A DNA stretch of 64,000 nucleotides from contig OZ020267.1 of assembly GCA_963971225.1 (NCBI GenBank), positions 153,193,920 to 153,257,919 of the forward strand. Reading direction: 5' to 3'. The notes beneath the pieces were generated by a model. That model saw only the letters and a program-made list of their open reading frames with translations, did no database searches and had not been told where the DNA came from. The position numbers and the translations under genes are program-made. The DNA comes from Melieria omissa (Eukaryota; Arthropoda; Insecta; Diptera; Ulidiidae). Positions 14,466-27,800 of this stretch are shown here, one piece after another (within the stretch, counting starts at the first letter, position 1; every line of letters starts with the position of its first letter).

Positions 14466-15225
14466 TTATTATTACGGGGATGAGGTTCGCAAGCAACTAT
14501 TTCGAAGAAGCTATGTTGGTGGATTCGAGAGTTAGAGAGGAAAACTTCAATTCGAATCACTTTGCTTTGGGTTTCTGACGAAAGGTATGAAGCGCATCCT
14601 TGTTTAATTTAAAAAATTTCATTTAGATGATCCGACTAAGAATTGTTAGGCGCATTAAGCTTTGAAAGGTATTGAAAGCTTTCATAGCCTTCTAAGCATA
14701 CAAACTGTATTTTGTCATTTTAACCATTACAGCTGCACTAATGTTGGGTCTGTGAGGTACAGACAGTGATCTGCAAAGGATTCAATTTGTAGTAGATCTC
14801 CTAAAATATTTAGAAATTTATTAAAAAAAAAGCCAATACATATTATACCAATTCCAGTGCAACAATGAATATGTAAAAATGTATGTTTTTCATATTTAAT
14901 TCCTGAAGAAAGTAAAGCATTTATTTACTCTTAACCTTCTTTTCATTAACGAAAAACACGCTGCTCCTCCTTTAAACTTGCCGAGTGTTGTCCTCAGAAC
15001 CATCAGAAATAAAACAATGTTGTGTATATTGTTTTATATTTTCCATATAACATTACAATTTCTTTTATTTAGTTTCATCGCTCTCACATTTCTTCATTTA
15101 TTCTCGCTTTGTTCTTGTTATTACTTTTTGTTGTTGTCGTTTGTGTGTTTTATAGTTTTCTTTGTAGTTTTTTGTTTTTTTTAATAGAATTATTTGTTGG
15201 AAATTTGTTGTTGCTGTTTTGTTAC

Positions 15226-15257
15226 TGTTGTTGTTGTTGTTGTGGTTGTGGTTGTTG
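15226..15257. repeat. (TTG)n tract
   Basis: TTG units with GG interruptions. On the minus strand this reads CAA, in the presumed CadN 3' UTR region. Similar runs occur at about 18530, 18745, 20460 and 21090. Confidence 0.8.
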
Positions 15258-16939
15258 ACAGTGTTTGTTGCACATAACTTTCAATCTATTCCCCATTCCT
15301 ACAATTTTCGTCCGCTTACAAGTTAGATTTCTCTTCTTCGTCAGTTGCTTCTTTTACTCAGTTTCATTATGCAATTTAATTGTAATTTTTAATTTAAATA
15401 CTTTCATTTAAATACATTAATCGTTTGTCTTACTTGTGTGTTGCTCATTTGTATTCTAGGTTTTGGTTTCTTGTGTTGTTTTGTTTTTGCTTGCTGTTTT
15501 CTTCTTGCATTCATTTCAATTTCTCTGATGGTTTACGCAGGACGATTTCTTGCGTCTGTCGTTTGTCGTTTGCATTCTTGTGTCTGCAAGCTTTTGTTGA
15601 TTTCATTTCGGAAATTGCATTTGTAAAAAATTCATACATAATAAATAGTTCTCAAAATGTATAGGGGGGTATAATCCTACATACATATACGTATGTGTAT
15701 GTGTGTGGGTGTGAGAGTTTGCTGGTGCGAGTATGTGTACATGTGCGAGTGTTTGTGTATGCAGCTTGTGTGCATCGGTTTAGTGAATCGCACTAAGGCC
15801 AATAAATCAATAGATGTGTCTGCCTATGGTTGCTGTAGTTGGTGTTGTTGTTTGTTGTAAAGTTTTTACTTAAAATATGTTGACCCAGTTTTGCAAGCTG
15901 TGTGACGTTTTTACTTGCCGTTGTAACTGGAACGGGGGTTGAGAGTTAAAGTAAAATGAACTAGTTTGAGCTGAAAACTGTGATATTTTTTTCGTAGAAA
16001 TGAAATCCAGAATGAAAGCAACGTAGTTCTTAGTTTAGTTTCTAAGTTTGAATGTGCGTGGAAATGTTTACATTTTAAAACTTGATAACAATTGAAGGAA
16101 TGTGACATTAAAACTTGATGCGCCGCACAAAACTTGCGAATGTGACATTTTAAACAAGAAGTGAATTGTTGTAATAAACTTTTGGGAAATTATTCGAGTC
16201 TGCGGTGGAAGTTAAATCAATAAATCATTTCAAATGGCCAAATTAAATATTAATTTATTGAAAATACTTGAAGCATTCGAACTGTGGGATAGAGCGCTCA
16301 AGGTTGAAGTGATTACAAAAGGAATTTACAGCATAGGAATTTATTGCAATTGTAGGAATTTTATTATAGAGAAATTTTAGAAGGCGAAGAAATTAGATAG
16401 GAAAAACAGTAATAAACTTTGTTATAATAGGGAAATGACTTTAAAAATATGTATGTTTATTTCATGCGGAGCAAACGATAATGACTTGGCAGTGCTTTAT
16501 TGCTGTTAGTGCCGAATTTCGTAGTTCAGTTCTTCATTTTTTGTTTAGTTCAGGATTCACTCACGACTGTTTTAACGCACGATTGGACATGTGGAAGTCT
16601 TGTCGAAGGGAAGCAGTTCAAATGAATATGCAATTTTTCAAGTTTCATAGCCACGTACGCTAGAAAATGCCGGCATAATGGGTTTTCGCCAGTGGCCCGT
16701 TGGCAGTTTTGCGCGTACATTCAGTTTACTCATTGTTTGGTGCTTGAAATGGCAATAAAAATGTCGAATGAACGCCAGTTTGTTAGTGTTTGCTTTGTGC
16801 TCTTCAAAAACCAACTCGACTGTGCAAATACATAAATTCGCATTCATAAAAAGTTCATTAAAATTATTCACCTTAACACGCGCACGACTGCTCCCGCTAA
16901 GTTCAGCTGGCCGTGTACTGCGCTCATCCGGAGACTTGT

Positions 16940-17044
16940 ATGTGTGTGTGTGTGTATACAACTATTGTAACTACGGTGTAATTAGCGGCATGTACGTATG
17001 GCGTTGTGGTTGCTTGTGGCTGTGTGTGTGTGTGTGTGTGTGTG
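16940..17044. repeat. Two (TG)n microsatellites, at 16940-16955 and 17021-17044
   Basis: Two perfect TG runs separated by about 65 bp of unique sequence. Confidence 0.85.
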
Positions 17045-17448
17045 GGTGTAATTGATGTTGTTTGCATGTTTGCCTTTCTCGCTTTCATTTCCGTTTGAGT
17101 TTTGTTTTTAATAATTTCGCAAACTTTGCATTTTTTCGCTGCACACTCGCCCCCTGCACTCGTACACACATGCATATTGTTTATTTGTAGTTTATCTTCT
17201 CTTGTTTACACTTTTTACTCGCTTCGCTATTTTTCTGTTGCGGCTACATACACAGTTTTTTTTTGTTTCAGTTGTTTTGTTACAAAAAAAAATGATCTCT
17301 CGCACACCGCACATCGGTAATTGGATGCCATGTCGACTTAATTTGTCACATTTTGTTTTTGTATTGATTTTTTTTCCAATTTGATTTTTGTTTTTCTCAC
17401 GCAATTAAAACTAGGTTCTTAGGTTTGATTTCATTACTAAATTATACA

Positions 17449-17573
17449 ATATATATATATATGTATGTAGGTATGTATGTATGTATATATATGTATGCCT
17501 GTATATGTATGGTATATGTACGCATGTATGCCTGTATATGTGTGTGTATGTACGTGTATGTATACTTAAAACT
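17449..17573. repeat. (TA)n and (TATG)n compound microsatellite
   Basis: ATATATATAT followed by GTATGTATGTATGTA-type units and interrupted TATATGTATG copies. Confidence 0.85.
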
Positions 17574-19697
17574 GTTGTTGTTTTCTTTCAATAAAAAACT
17601 ACACACTCGCGTCTAGACTTGGGATTCGTTAATGTTGTGTGTTTTGTTTTTGTTGTGTCGTTTGTTATATTTAGCAATAAAAAACAGTACAAAAATGTAT
17701 GTAAGTATGTATTGTATGTATGTATTGCACTGTGGCGAAACTTTAAGTAATCTATTACGAATTGCCGGCGCTGGCAATGTGCATTAAATAAGTGAACAAT
17801 GTGCAAACGTTGGCGGCATTCACGATTGGCGACAACTACCGCGACAGAAGAAAAGTACCAAACGATACAATGTTAATTATGGTGAGGAAAGGACCTTTTG
17901 AACCAATTTAACAGAGTTGCATTTAAATTGCCAGAAATCTATTTGGTATTTGGTTGTTGCCGCAGATTGCGAATGCCGCCATTATGAATGTTAACGCGCT
18001 GATTTCTGTATTAAGGTATTCAAGTCGGTTGTTCTGCAGTACGTTTTGTTTCTCTAGCAAATGGAAAACTTAAGTTGTACAATGTTGCAAGGACACATGA
18101 GTAATCGCTCGCACTGTCTATGGGGTCTACTACTTTTATAAGGTATTCGATACTTGCACTATGAACTTTGTGGTTTGGTGTGTCTGCAGCGTTTGGCGGC
18201 TGCATCGCTGAGGGAGGCGGTTCTTGGACTCGGATTTGGAGCTCAACAGTGGCATTCGGGTGTAATTCATTGATTTGCAGTTTTTAAATGTTTTACTTAA
18301 AAATTTTAATGTGAAGATTTTGTAGAAACCCTTGAAGATTAACCATAACTTACCCAAGAATTGAACGCTTTCGCTGTTGCCGCTTCTTTCTAGCAGCAAC
18401 AAATGCCGCTGCGCTCGTCGCTTGGCCGTCCAGGCGTGTTTAATGAGCGCTTTCCGCCAAACGCTGCAAATGGCGGACTAAATTGGATTTTTATGTTATA
18501 CTTAAATATACCTGAATGCAGGTTTGTATGTTGTTGTTGTTGCTTGTTTGTGCACAATATGCAATAAAATAAAAACCAAAAAACACTTTAACGGAAACTG
18601 CTTCTCTCGAAAAGTAACCAGAGGACGCGTCGTCCTATTGGCGAAACAAGTGTACAAGCTTCATATATATTTGCTTGTTTCTATGTATGTATGTATGTAT
18701 ATAAATTGCACTGAGTTCGAGCACTTTCTTTGCTGGCGCTGTTGTGGTTGTTGTTGCTGTTGTTGTCTTTATTTGAATGTGTAGTGTACATGCGCTACGC
18801 TGTTATGAACTTTTTGTTTTAAATTTCAATCTTAATGGGTTCGGGCTTCCTCTTCATACGTTGCTGCTTTCAAGTTTCTATGCTAAACACTATTATTTAT
18901 TTAATTATTTATTGGTAAACATATAAATACTGCTTCTGCTCTTTTATGTTTTTACTTTTTGTTTTTTTTTAGTTGTTTTCTCGTCTTTTTATTCTTCATT
19001 TTCCTTGCATACGTGTGACTTAAAAACCTTTAAATTTACTTAAATTTTGTAAGTGCTTTGTTTTTGTTTTTTTTGGTTGCTGTAAGTTCTGCTATTCATA
19101 TTGGTTTCTCATATTCAATTACTTAATAACATTTCAGTTGTAATCTGTACGTTTACGTGCTAAAACTATTTACATTACGTGTAGACTTTTCTCGTTTTTA
19201 TTGGATTTTTAGATTTTTTTTTTAGTTTATTTTCAACTTTATTACTTACTTTCAAATTCATCTTTTTATTTGAATTGCGCTAAGTTCTTCTAAAGGTAAA
19301 TTTCTGTTTTCATTGTGTTAGTACAAGTTTTACTAATTAAATTTCTCTGTCTATATGTGTGGGTGTTTTAATGAGTATGTATGCAAGTGTGGGTGTTTAG
19401 CGTTTAAGTAGTCGCTGGTGTTGCCTTTAGAACATTTTTCTGTTTGTTGCATTAAAAAAAAACAAAAGCAATAAGCAACAATTAGACGCTGCAGTCGCTG
19501 TCGAGTTGTGGGCTGTGAGCGTCATTGATTGGTGGTTCTCTGGTCAAGGCACGCGAGCAACACAGCTCGGCCTCAAGCATAGTGGCGAGCTTTGTGTTGG
19601 CTTGAACCAGTGGGCAAACCAATCAGCTTTGAAGCTCGGATTGTGCGCACAAATGAGCTCCTTTACTTGAGTGTTAAGTGGAGTTTTGGTGCTTCAC

Positions 19698-19851
19698 AGC
19701 AGTTTGTGTTTTTAGATTTCTCGCACGTAAAGAACCAAAAAATTCATTCTTCTAGGAAAAATGATTAGTGTTTTAGCAGTTTGTCTTTTTTCTCGCACGT
19801 AAAGAACAAAAAATACATTTCTCTAGGAAAAACTATTAGTGTGGATTTCCA
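19698..19851. repeat. Two-copy 77 bp tandem duplication
   Basis: Two adjacent copies begin AGCAGTTTGT at 19698 and 19775. Both contain CTCGCACGTAAAGAAC and CTAGGAAAAA followed by ATTAGTGT. Small substitutions and a short length difference separate them, so the duplication is not brand new. It lies in the presumed CadN 3' UTR region. Confidence 0.85.
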
Positions 19852-21697
19852 ATTGGAAAGTTGGCCGGGGCTGCTTTACTCATGGGCTCAGTTTCAACCG
19901 TCTCTGATATTTATGAGATTGCACTGTGTGTGGCGAGGTTTGAAAAGATTGCAATAATCTCGAATGGATTTGTTTCTCAATACAAAAAAATGTTAATCAG
20001 CGAAAGCCTATGAACAAAGCTTGAACAGTGAATGAGAATTGCCAAAGTTCTTTTCACTTTCCTCTTTTTTTTCCCCTTTTCACGAACTCAACGTCGAGAA
20101 AAGACAACTTTCCTATTAGAAATCAGCCTAGAAATGTTTAATCCAAAATAAGTAAGCGAACTCTGTGAGGTTTTGCTCTTCTCTACTCTACTGCAATAAC
20201 TTTGAAGTACACACAATTTTTGGCTCCACTTTGACTCACCGCTTTTTGTTGCTCGTGCGCCACAAACCACTGCAACAAGCAGCGCTGCTCGCCACGGTCC
20301 ACCACTGTGGCTGCTGTTGCTATTCTAACTTTCGGCTTTCTCTTATTAAAGGTACAACATGTGGCACTTGCGTCAACGTGCCACACACAACTGTCAACAT
20401 ATGCGCACACTGCGAGTGCCTTTAAAAATCATTTGCATTACAATTTCAATCGTTTGGTGTTGTTGTTGTTGTGATGCATGCATTTTTATGGTATCGCTGA
20501 TGTGTTGGTATAGTTTAGTACAACTTTGCATTTTTCAGTATTTAAATATTTATTTTTCATATATTGATGGAACGAAAACAGTCTTTGGGTAGTCATCTCG
20601 TTTTTCACTTTTCATTTTCATTTTCATTTTTTTGTTCATCGTTAATTGTAGTTTTAAATTTAGTTTTAGTTTAAGTTTAAGTTTAAATTACGCCTTAACT
20701 TCAACTATTTGAACATAATGCATACATACGTTTACAAAATATATAGTACATGCAATGTTCGTGTGTGTGTATGTGTGTCGTCGTCAGTGTTCGTTAAAAA
20801 CCCAACTGCGGCAAAAAGGTGCCCGTGAATAACGAAAACAATCCACTGCGGTGAGTGTCTACGGAAGCGAACGCGTCTGTAGAGGTGCGGCCGGGGTTTA
20901 CGAAGGCGCGGCGTGTGGGCGGTGCGGGGTGTGACAAGTGCTTACATAAATAAAGTATTTGCAGGAGATTTTACGGTTTCCCTAATATCGATTTTGGTTG
21001 CTACGCTTCGTCACTCAACTTTCGCTTACGCGTTCACCTTTAACTTTCGCTCTGACTTTGTTTGTAACTTTGTATTGAACTCAATTCCTGTTGTTGTTGT
21101 TGTTGTTATCGTTATCGTTGCTATTGAAATGTGTTTGTAAGCCCCTAATTGTCTAATTATGCAATATACTTTCGAAGTCCCGTTCCCCCTGTCGTGCGAA
21201 CCCCAATCAATCGAGTTTTGCTTACGACTACAACTAAGTAAATGTACGCTTTAAATTAATCCAAACACAAACACAAAAATTAAATGTACACTCTTAAAAT
21301 TAATGATGATTTCCTTATGCTGCTCTGCCGACGCCCTTTACTCTACTTTGCTTAGCGTAACTTTGGTTTTTTCCTCTGAATTCTGCCCACTTCCCGCGGC
21401 ACCTAGTGGCGCTTTGCGGCTTCCCGCCGCTCGCGTTAAGTCACCGCACATTCGCAGTATTAAATTTAAATGTATGTATGTGGATGAGTTATTTTACAAA
21501 TGTCCTTTCTCCTTGTTCCTTGAATATTGAGTACTTTTGTTCTACGCGTTTTTGCCGTTGCTTCTGTTTTTGTTCTCTACTCGGTTCTGCTTTAAATATA
21601 CGTTTAGTCTCTCAGCCCATGTCTTTGGTTGCGCTTCATTTGTCGGGTTGAATTGCGATGCGGCGCGGCTGCTGTCCACCCGTTGCCTGTCAGCGAC

Positions 21698-21813
21698 TTA
21701 CAATTCTAGTTCGGTGTGATTGTTGGCCTCGGGGCCGTACATGTTGGCCAGCTTGTCAAAGCGCGGCCCCCATGCGCCCAAGTAGTCGTACTCGTGCGCC
21801 TCGTCGTCGGTGC
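21698..21813 (-). CDS. CadN: CadN exon 21: C terminus and stop codon
   Basis: This is the last coding exon, 116 bp to the TAA stop at 21698-21700. The acceptor cattgcag lies above 21813. It completes a glycine codon and reads [18 protein letters not shown], then [19 protein letters not shown]. The YDYLxxWGPRFxxLAxMYG block is the C-terminal part of the catenin-binding domain and is strongly conserved among classical cadherins. The last residues ([10 protein letters not shown]) are shorter than my recollection of the Drosophila tail by a few residues. The 3' UTR follows toward lower coordinates. Confidence 0.95.
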
Positions 21814-24800
21814 CTGCAATGAGACCAATGCCGGGGTTAGTTAAAGCTGTGTGTGTGTGTGTGTGTGTTGAAAGAAAAGTGTATGTAAATGCGGTTGGAC
21901 CGAACTACGCTAACACATTCAAGTAGAGAATTGGTTTAATTACACACACAGAAAATTACAATACAACTGCAACTGAATGAACGCTTTTACACCCAATATT
22001 CGGCGGTTTTTGCGCGTCGGCCTGTAATTTTAAAAGAATGTTGTCATGAGTTGCGATAATGGTTGGCTAATCGTTCGCTAGCTAAGTATTTACTGGGTGT
22101 GGCTGTTGGTTCGCTACAGCGCGCTTTTTGCTGGGCGGCGGTGCTCATGGCTTGCGGGGTTGCGGAGGTGGGGCGACACTGTACTCGCGGGAATGTGAGT
22201 GCTTCAACTTAAGGACAGACTAGCGCAATTTTTGGCGAGCTGATATGAATGTCTTAAATCTATAGCTGGGACGATGAAGTGATTATCAGAAACGACATAT
22301 TACACTACTCGACACGAAAAAGTATTTTCCCACTAATTTTGGTCCGCTGAACAAGAAACTGAAAAGCAAGACATTTTTTTAAGGCATATTTTCGAAAAAT
22401 CTTCGAAAAACCATTTTTTTGGCCAGTATTTTTGAACTTTCAGAACTTTGAACCAAAATAAAATGTAGATGTATGAATCTACAGACTGATATCCAAAACA
22501 TGTATGTTTTTCTTACCTGACATCGAGGTGGAAATTAAAAAATGTATCTAAAAGGAGACAATTTTCCTGTTTCATTTAATACCCATGTCTTCATTATTGC
22601 ACAACCGCAAATATTAAAAAAAAATATTTGAAATTTGTAGGTCCTTAAAATTGTAAAGTCCTTTAAGAAGGTTTTTGGTTCAGAAAATTAAAAACTGACT
22701 ATGCCAGGTTACTATATGACCTCTAGTTTTACGTCTATATCTACATTTGGATGGGTCTCGGCAAAACAAAAAATTTTTTCGCACGGTGTAATAAATGTAA
22801 TGTTGACTCACTTTCAGTTTGGTTTTGGTGTTTTCACTCAGTGCATCATAACATTGTCATTTTTCTTTCAATGCTATTGGTGTTGGGCTTAATATTTTCT
22901 CAAATAATATATCTTTGATCTTGGATTTTAAAACCATAGAAGATAATTTAGTTTATCTATAAAACAATCATTCGAAAATTTATAATTTTTGAAAATGGTT
23001 ATCGCTGAAGAGGCTGAGGTATTATTTTCTGAACAAGGGATAGTTCGTGTTAGTCGGATGATTTTTTTACGAGATATGTGCTCATAACTAAAACAACGAC
23101 GAAAAAACTGTTTTTTCGAAGATTTTTCGAAAATGTTTTTAAAAAATTTTTTTTTTAATTTCAGTTTCGAGTTCAGAGGACCAAAGTTAAACTAAAAAAT
23201 ATGTTGTTTTTTTTAGGTGCACGCTATCAACCCATTCTTTGTCGAGTAGTGTTGTCTACAACATTCACAGCTTCTATATTTTCCAATAAACATTTTGTCA
23301 GTTTTTTCTCAAACTTGTAAATTTTTGCTACTATTTAGTTGTTTTTAGAACATTTTAAAGACAAACTGATTGATGTTGTTTATTCATTCGAATATGACTA
23401 AACAACTTTAACTTGCGAAATGTCTAACTTAAAGATTTTTGTTTATTTTGACTTACTACCCAACTAACTTCTGATGTCATTCTCCCTGCGAACTCCTAAA
23501 CCTGCCACAAACAGCAATGATTTGCAGAAATTTCTAAAGTTTCAACGGTGTATAGATTTTATTAGAAAATTACGAACCCATTGAAGGCTGTGGGCCCTTT
23601 TCTCACTCTTCACTCTCATAGAATAAGCACTAAAGGTTTTTATTAGCAATTCTAAACACAAATTTAGCTACCGTGTACGCTGTGAGCATGACTCGCCATT
23701 ACAAATGACGAATATTGAGTGCAAAAGCTAGAAAACTACCAATGAATACGAATAAATAAAAAATGCATAGCAAATTCATTGCTGGCTGTACAACTAAGTG
23801 TTTATGTAAATATGGCAAATATATCGCGCACTCACCTGAGGCCAGCGAACTGAGCGAGCCGGCTGTGCTGCCGCCGCCCTCGTAAGCGTAGTTGCGCAAA
23901 TCATCGAATGGCGGCGCGTTCGGATCGCCGTCGGCGCGCTTTTTATGCTCCTCGATGAACATGCCCACGTTCGGCTCCTGGCCGGGCATCAGAGTCATCA
24001 CGGGATCTGCAATGACGGGGTGAATGTTGTGAATGTGGCTGCTGACAGCGTTGACTGCACGCGACGCCAACGCACCGACGCAGCGCAACCGCGTCACCGA
24101 AGCAACGAACGGATGCGGACGGCCGAGTGCGGGCCGCGTGCGGTTAAGTGCGATTTCATGTATTTTTAAGTCCAGTGTGAAAGTGTGTGCGCCGCGCAGT
24201 GGGGATGAGCGCAGTCGGGCGTAAGTTAGTAAGTGGAAACAAAAAAAGGAAACTCTGCGAAAAGTGCACTGCGAATTGAATTTGCCACAAGTGGCTTTGA
24301 TGCGCGAGGCGCAGACTTTCAGCGTTGACGTTGCGTTTTGAGCGGTTAACAGCAACAAAGTATTTTCAAATTGTAATGTTTTGTAAAGTTTTCACACAGA
24401 AAGTGTGTTCAAGTTAATAAAATCAATGACGCCATTGGGGGCGTATACGCAACATTGGCTCTGATATTGACGAACTATGAGATATGCTGCGAATTAATTC
24501 GCCCACAAATCGCAATGTTCGAGCCGCGAGTATGCAAAATGTCGCGCATTTTCCGCACTTTGCGTTTCCGCATTGCGGCACTTTCATTCGCACTGGCATT
24601 TTAATTTTCATCACTCCGCACGGATACTTACACATTATTGGCATTTTCATGGCCGCCAGCTCGGGCGGCATGGGACCGCCAATCGGTATTTGCAGCGGCG
24701 TGATGTCGAATGCCGTCATGTCGTCCTCGCCGCCGCCCTCGTCATCGTAGTTGATGATATTTTCTCGTACATCATCGTCGGGGCCGGGATATTTAATATG

Positions 24801-27800
24801 CGCCTCGCGTCGGCGATTATAAACCACGAACACCAGCACCAGAACTGCAATCGTAAAGCGAGCGTGTGGACGCGCGTGGGTGTTGGAGGAGAGTGGGGGG
24901 ATGGAGAAAAGAAAATATTACAATTTCTGGTTGGCATAAAAAAATTGAGAGAAATTTTTGTGTGCAAAAGTTATAATGCCGATGTCGCTATCATTTAGCA
25001 ACATTGCGGCCGTCGCCACAGCAGCAACAGCAGCAGACGCCTGCGGAACAAATGCGCCAAATGTGTGTGGGCACATTTGCTTGTCGCGCCATGCCACCGC
25101 CTACGACTACACGACATACTACACTTACTGGCTAAGTATTTACAAAATATCGTGGCTCGAAATAAAATAGCAGCAAACTCATATTCTGAATACTAAAGCG
25201 TTGGGGATTCGGTTTGACAGCGCATAATTTGGAGCGTCATGCATGCATGCTATGTGCCAGATAGGCTGCTTAGGGGGCAGAAGCGACCGAAATAAAAAAT
25301 ACACACATATACATAAATAAAGGAAGCTTGCAGATATGCGCCGCACGAAACGTGAGCGGGCAGTAAAAAGGGTGACAGTGTGACAGTGCGCTGCGCGAGT
25401 GCATATTAACTCTGCTGGCCGAAAATGCCAAAATGGGCGAAACGAAAACGAAACGCCGAAATTACTTGCCAACATTGGACGACGTGTCACACTCGTTTTC
25501 GGATAAAGATTAAACCACACTGTCGCGTGCACGCACACACACACACTCGCGCATACAAATTACGCGCGCACTGCGGAAAATTAATTACTCGACGCATGTG
25601 GACGACTGCATTGAGCAGGAGGGGCGGGTGGGTGTGCGTGTGAACGAGCAAACATGGTTGGCAAATTAGTTGTAACGAGAACATTTTAAATGCATTTTCG
25701 CCAACTTAAATAAAATATGTGTCCAATATTGCTGTAGAAACTATGTAGCTATGATAATTTTTCGTAATTGCTTCAAAAATGTCTTAAAATATATGAAATA
25801 GGGTTTTTGATTAAGTTTCAAGTAATGGTCTTGTATGTGTTGTTAGTTGGTTTAGGAAAAGAACAAATAAAATTAATATTAATATGAGTCTATTAATTAC
25901 TTAAAATACTTTATACAATTGTTTTTATTGTAATAAAATGTTTAATTTGTGTTCTTTAATGTAATTAAATATTTATTTATTTATATTTAAAATATAATAT
26001 TTTATATTTTATATATTTCATATTTTAAATAGTATAGTATATATAAAATTTTATATTTTAAATAGTTTAAATATATTCTAACTTAACTTAACTACTTAAA
26101 ATTCTATTTAGAAAAACCTCTGTTTACTTAACACTGGAAATATCGCAATTTTCTAGAAATACCGCAAAAATAAAAGTCATTAAAACAAAAGTTAGTAGAA
26201 ATACTAAAGAAAATATAGATATTTAAAAATGAAAAACCGTAAAAATTACCGCAATGGTCTTTCTAGTGTTAATGACTTTGTTATAAGTTCCGGATAGCTT
26301 GAATTCTAAGCAAGACTAAGTCTAGTCGTTTGCGGCGTTTGTATTTCATTTAAAAATTTGACTTTTTAGACAGTTTTTCTACTTTTTTTAAACAATTTTT
26401 CAAAAATGTAACGCAACCCCAGAAGTGAGCCTCAGAAGCACATTTGAACAAAAACTCAAATTGACTCAGAATTCCTTGACTTTTTGTCCACCATATGGAA
26501 GAATATTTTAATTTTTCATGTTTAGGTGCATTTTTATCGGTTCAAGTTCATAGTTTTTGACCTTAGCACCTGTCGGCATGGAGTCAATGAAAATTTTTGA
26601 AAATACTACAAAAAAAGAAATATTCTGAATAATTTATGCCTCGCCGAAGTTGATGTTAGTTCATACAGTTTATGTCTTCCACTCCCGATAAATATGTAAT
26701 CAGAATATAGAAGTGCGATAGTGCTAATACTTCCCGAAATGCCATACACATGCAAAGACGGTAATCAAGGAGCTGTGGGTCCTGCGAAAAGGATGTTGGA
26801 AAACTGTTTGAGGCTTACAAACACAAATGTAAAAATGACCAACTAGTTCACCAGTAAGGAATTAGCCGATAATTTATTGGATGCGGGGTTCGTACACTCA
26901 GAAAAACAAAATTTGTATGATGGGTATATAAAAAAACGCAAACTTAATGAATGGCTTCTAGCTTTCTTTATAAATTTGATTGATGCTGCTGGCATTGCGA
27001 CATATGTCATATGGCTAAAAACACGTCTTTTCTGAAATGAGGGTATAGATAGCCAAATATAGTAGTTGTTTTTGCGATAACTGGGGGATTTGATTTGTAC
27101 AAGCGCAAATATCTACGAGCGATAACTCAGGCAACAATAGATGCTGTATTACTGCAAAAGGTCAGTTCGCAGGCGCCAAATTCTGGTACACGTAAACAAA
27201 TTTGGTGTCATATTTGTCCACCACTCATCTCCAAAACGCAAGAACATGTTTAGAATAAAATAAACAAATCTCCATTCCACTTCCACTCAAATTTGACAAA
27301 GATGTGAATAACTGGATTAATTAATTATACTTTTGCAGTAGCAATTGTTTATCAGTGGACCCTGTATTCACAAGGTCTTTACTAAAAATATAACTTAAAT
27401 AAAATCGTGTTTAAGTAATAATTCGATTTGGAAAAGTAAAATAAATTGAGTTTTTCAGTTGTTTTGCTCATATGAGCCTGACAGTCTCACTTCTGGGTTT
27501 ACGTTACTTTTAAAATTCTGGGAATTAGGGTTAAATATTTAACTTTAATTAATACTTAATCACACAGAGCGAAGTTTGGCATAACTGGTGGTGAGTTGCT
27601 ATGGCCAATGAAATAGTTTAGCTTCTTTCTTGAGGCCTTGAGCTGCAATTTTTGTACTACTGTTCAATCTGGGGTTAATTCATACTATTTAAATTTTTTA
27701 TAGAATTATTAGACACACATTTTGCATAACACCATCAACACACGTCTTTATATTTGATGAAAAAGCGAGTTTATTTTATTTATTAATTGCAAAATTTTTT

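Larger units (their letters stand above)
14980..21697 (-). other. CadN: Probable long 3' UTR of CadN and sequence just downstream
   Basis: No coding frame with family features is seen on either strand. The strand is biased: the + strand is rich in T with many TTG runs, so the transcript strand would be A- and CAA-rich, as in long 3' UTRs of neuronal fly genes. AATAAA-type signals on the minus strand (TTTATT on +) occur at 14920-14925, 15064-15069 and 15097-15102, among many others further up. The true 3' end is not placed, and part of this stretch may be intergenic. It holds a 77 bp tandem duplication near 19.7 kb and several microsatellites. Confidence 0.4.
21814..23835 (-). other. CadN: CadN intron 20
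   Basis: This intron joins exons 20 and 21. It holds the TG repeat near its 3' end and the 949 bp CACTA-like element. No other frame is supported. Confidence 0.9.

Noticed and set aside
14201..14578. 125-codon plus-strand frame
   Set aside because: It lies across the right half of the CACTG MITE and its flank and has no similarity to a transposase.
17449..17573. Regular TATG repeats as a CRISPR-like or regulatory array
   Set aside because: Units are 2-4 bases with no spacers; this is an ordinary microsatellite.
24159..24358. Upstream extension of the frame at exon 20 (open to 24358)
   Set aside because: The acceptor at 24007-24008 gives the conserved YPVMTL junction; the extension is intron read-through.
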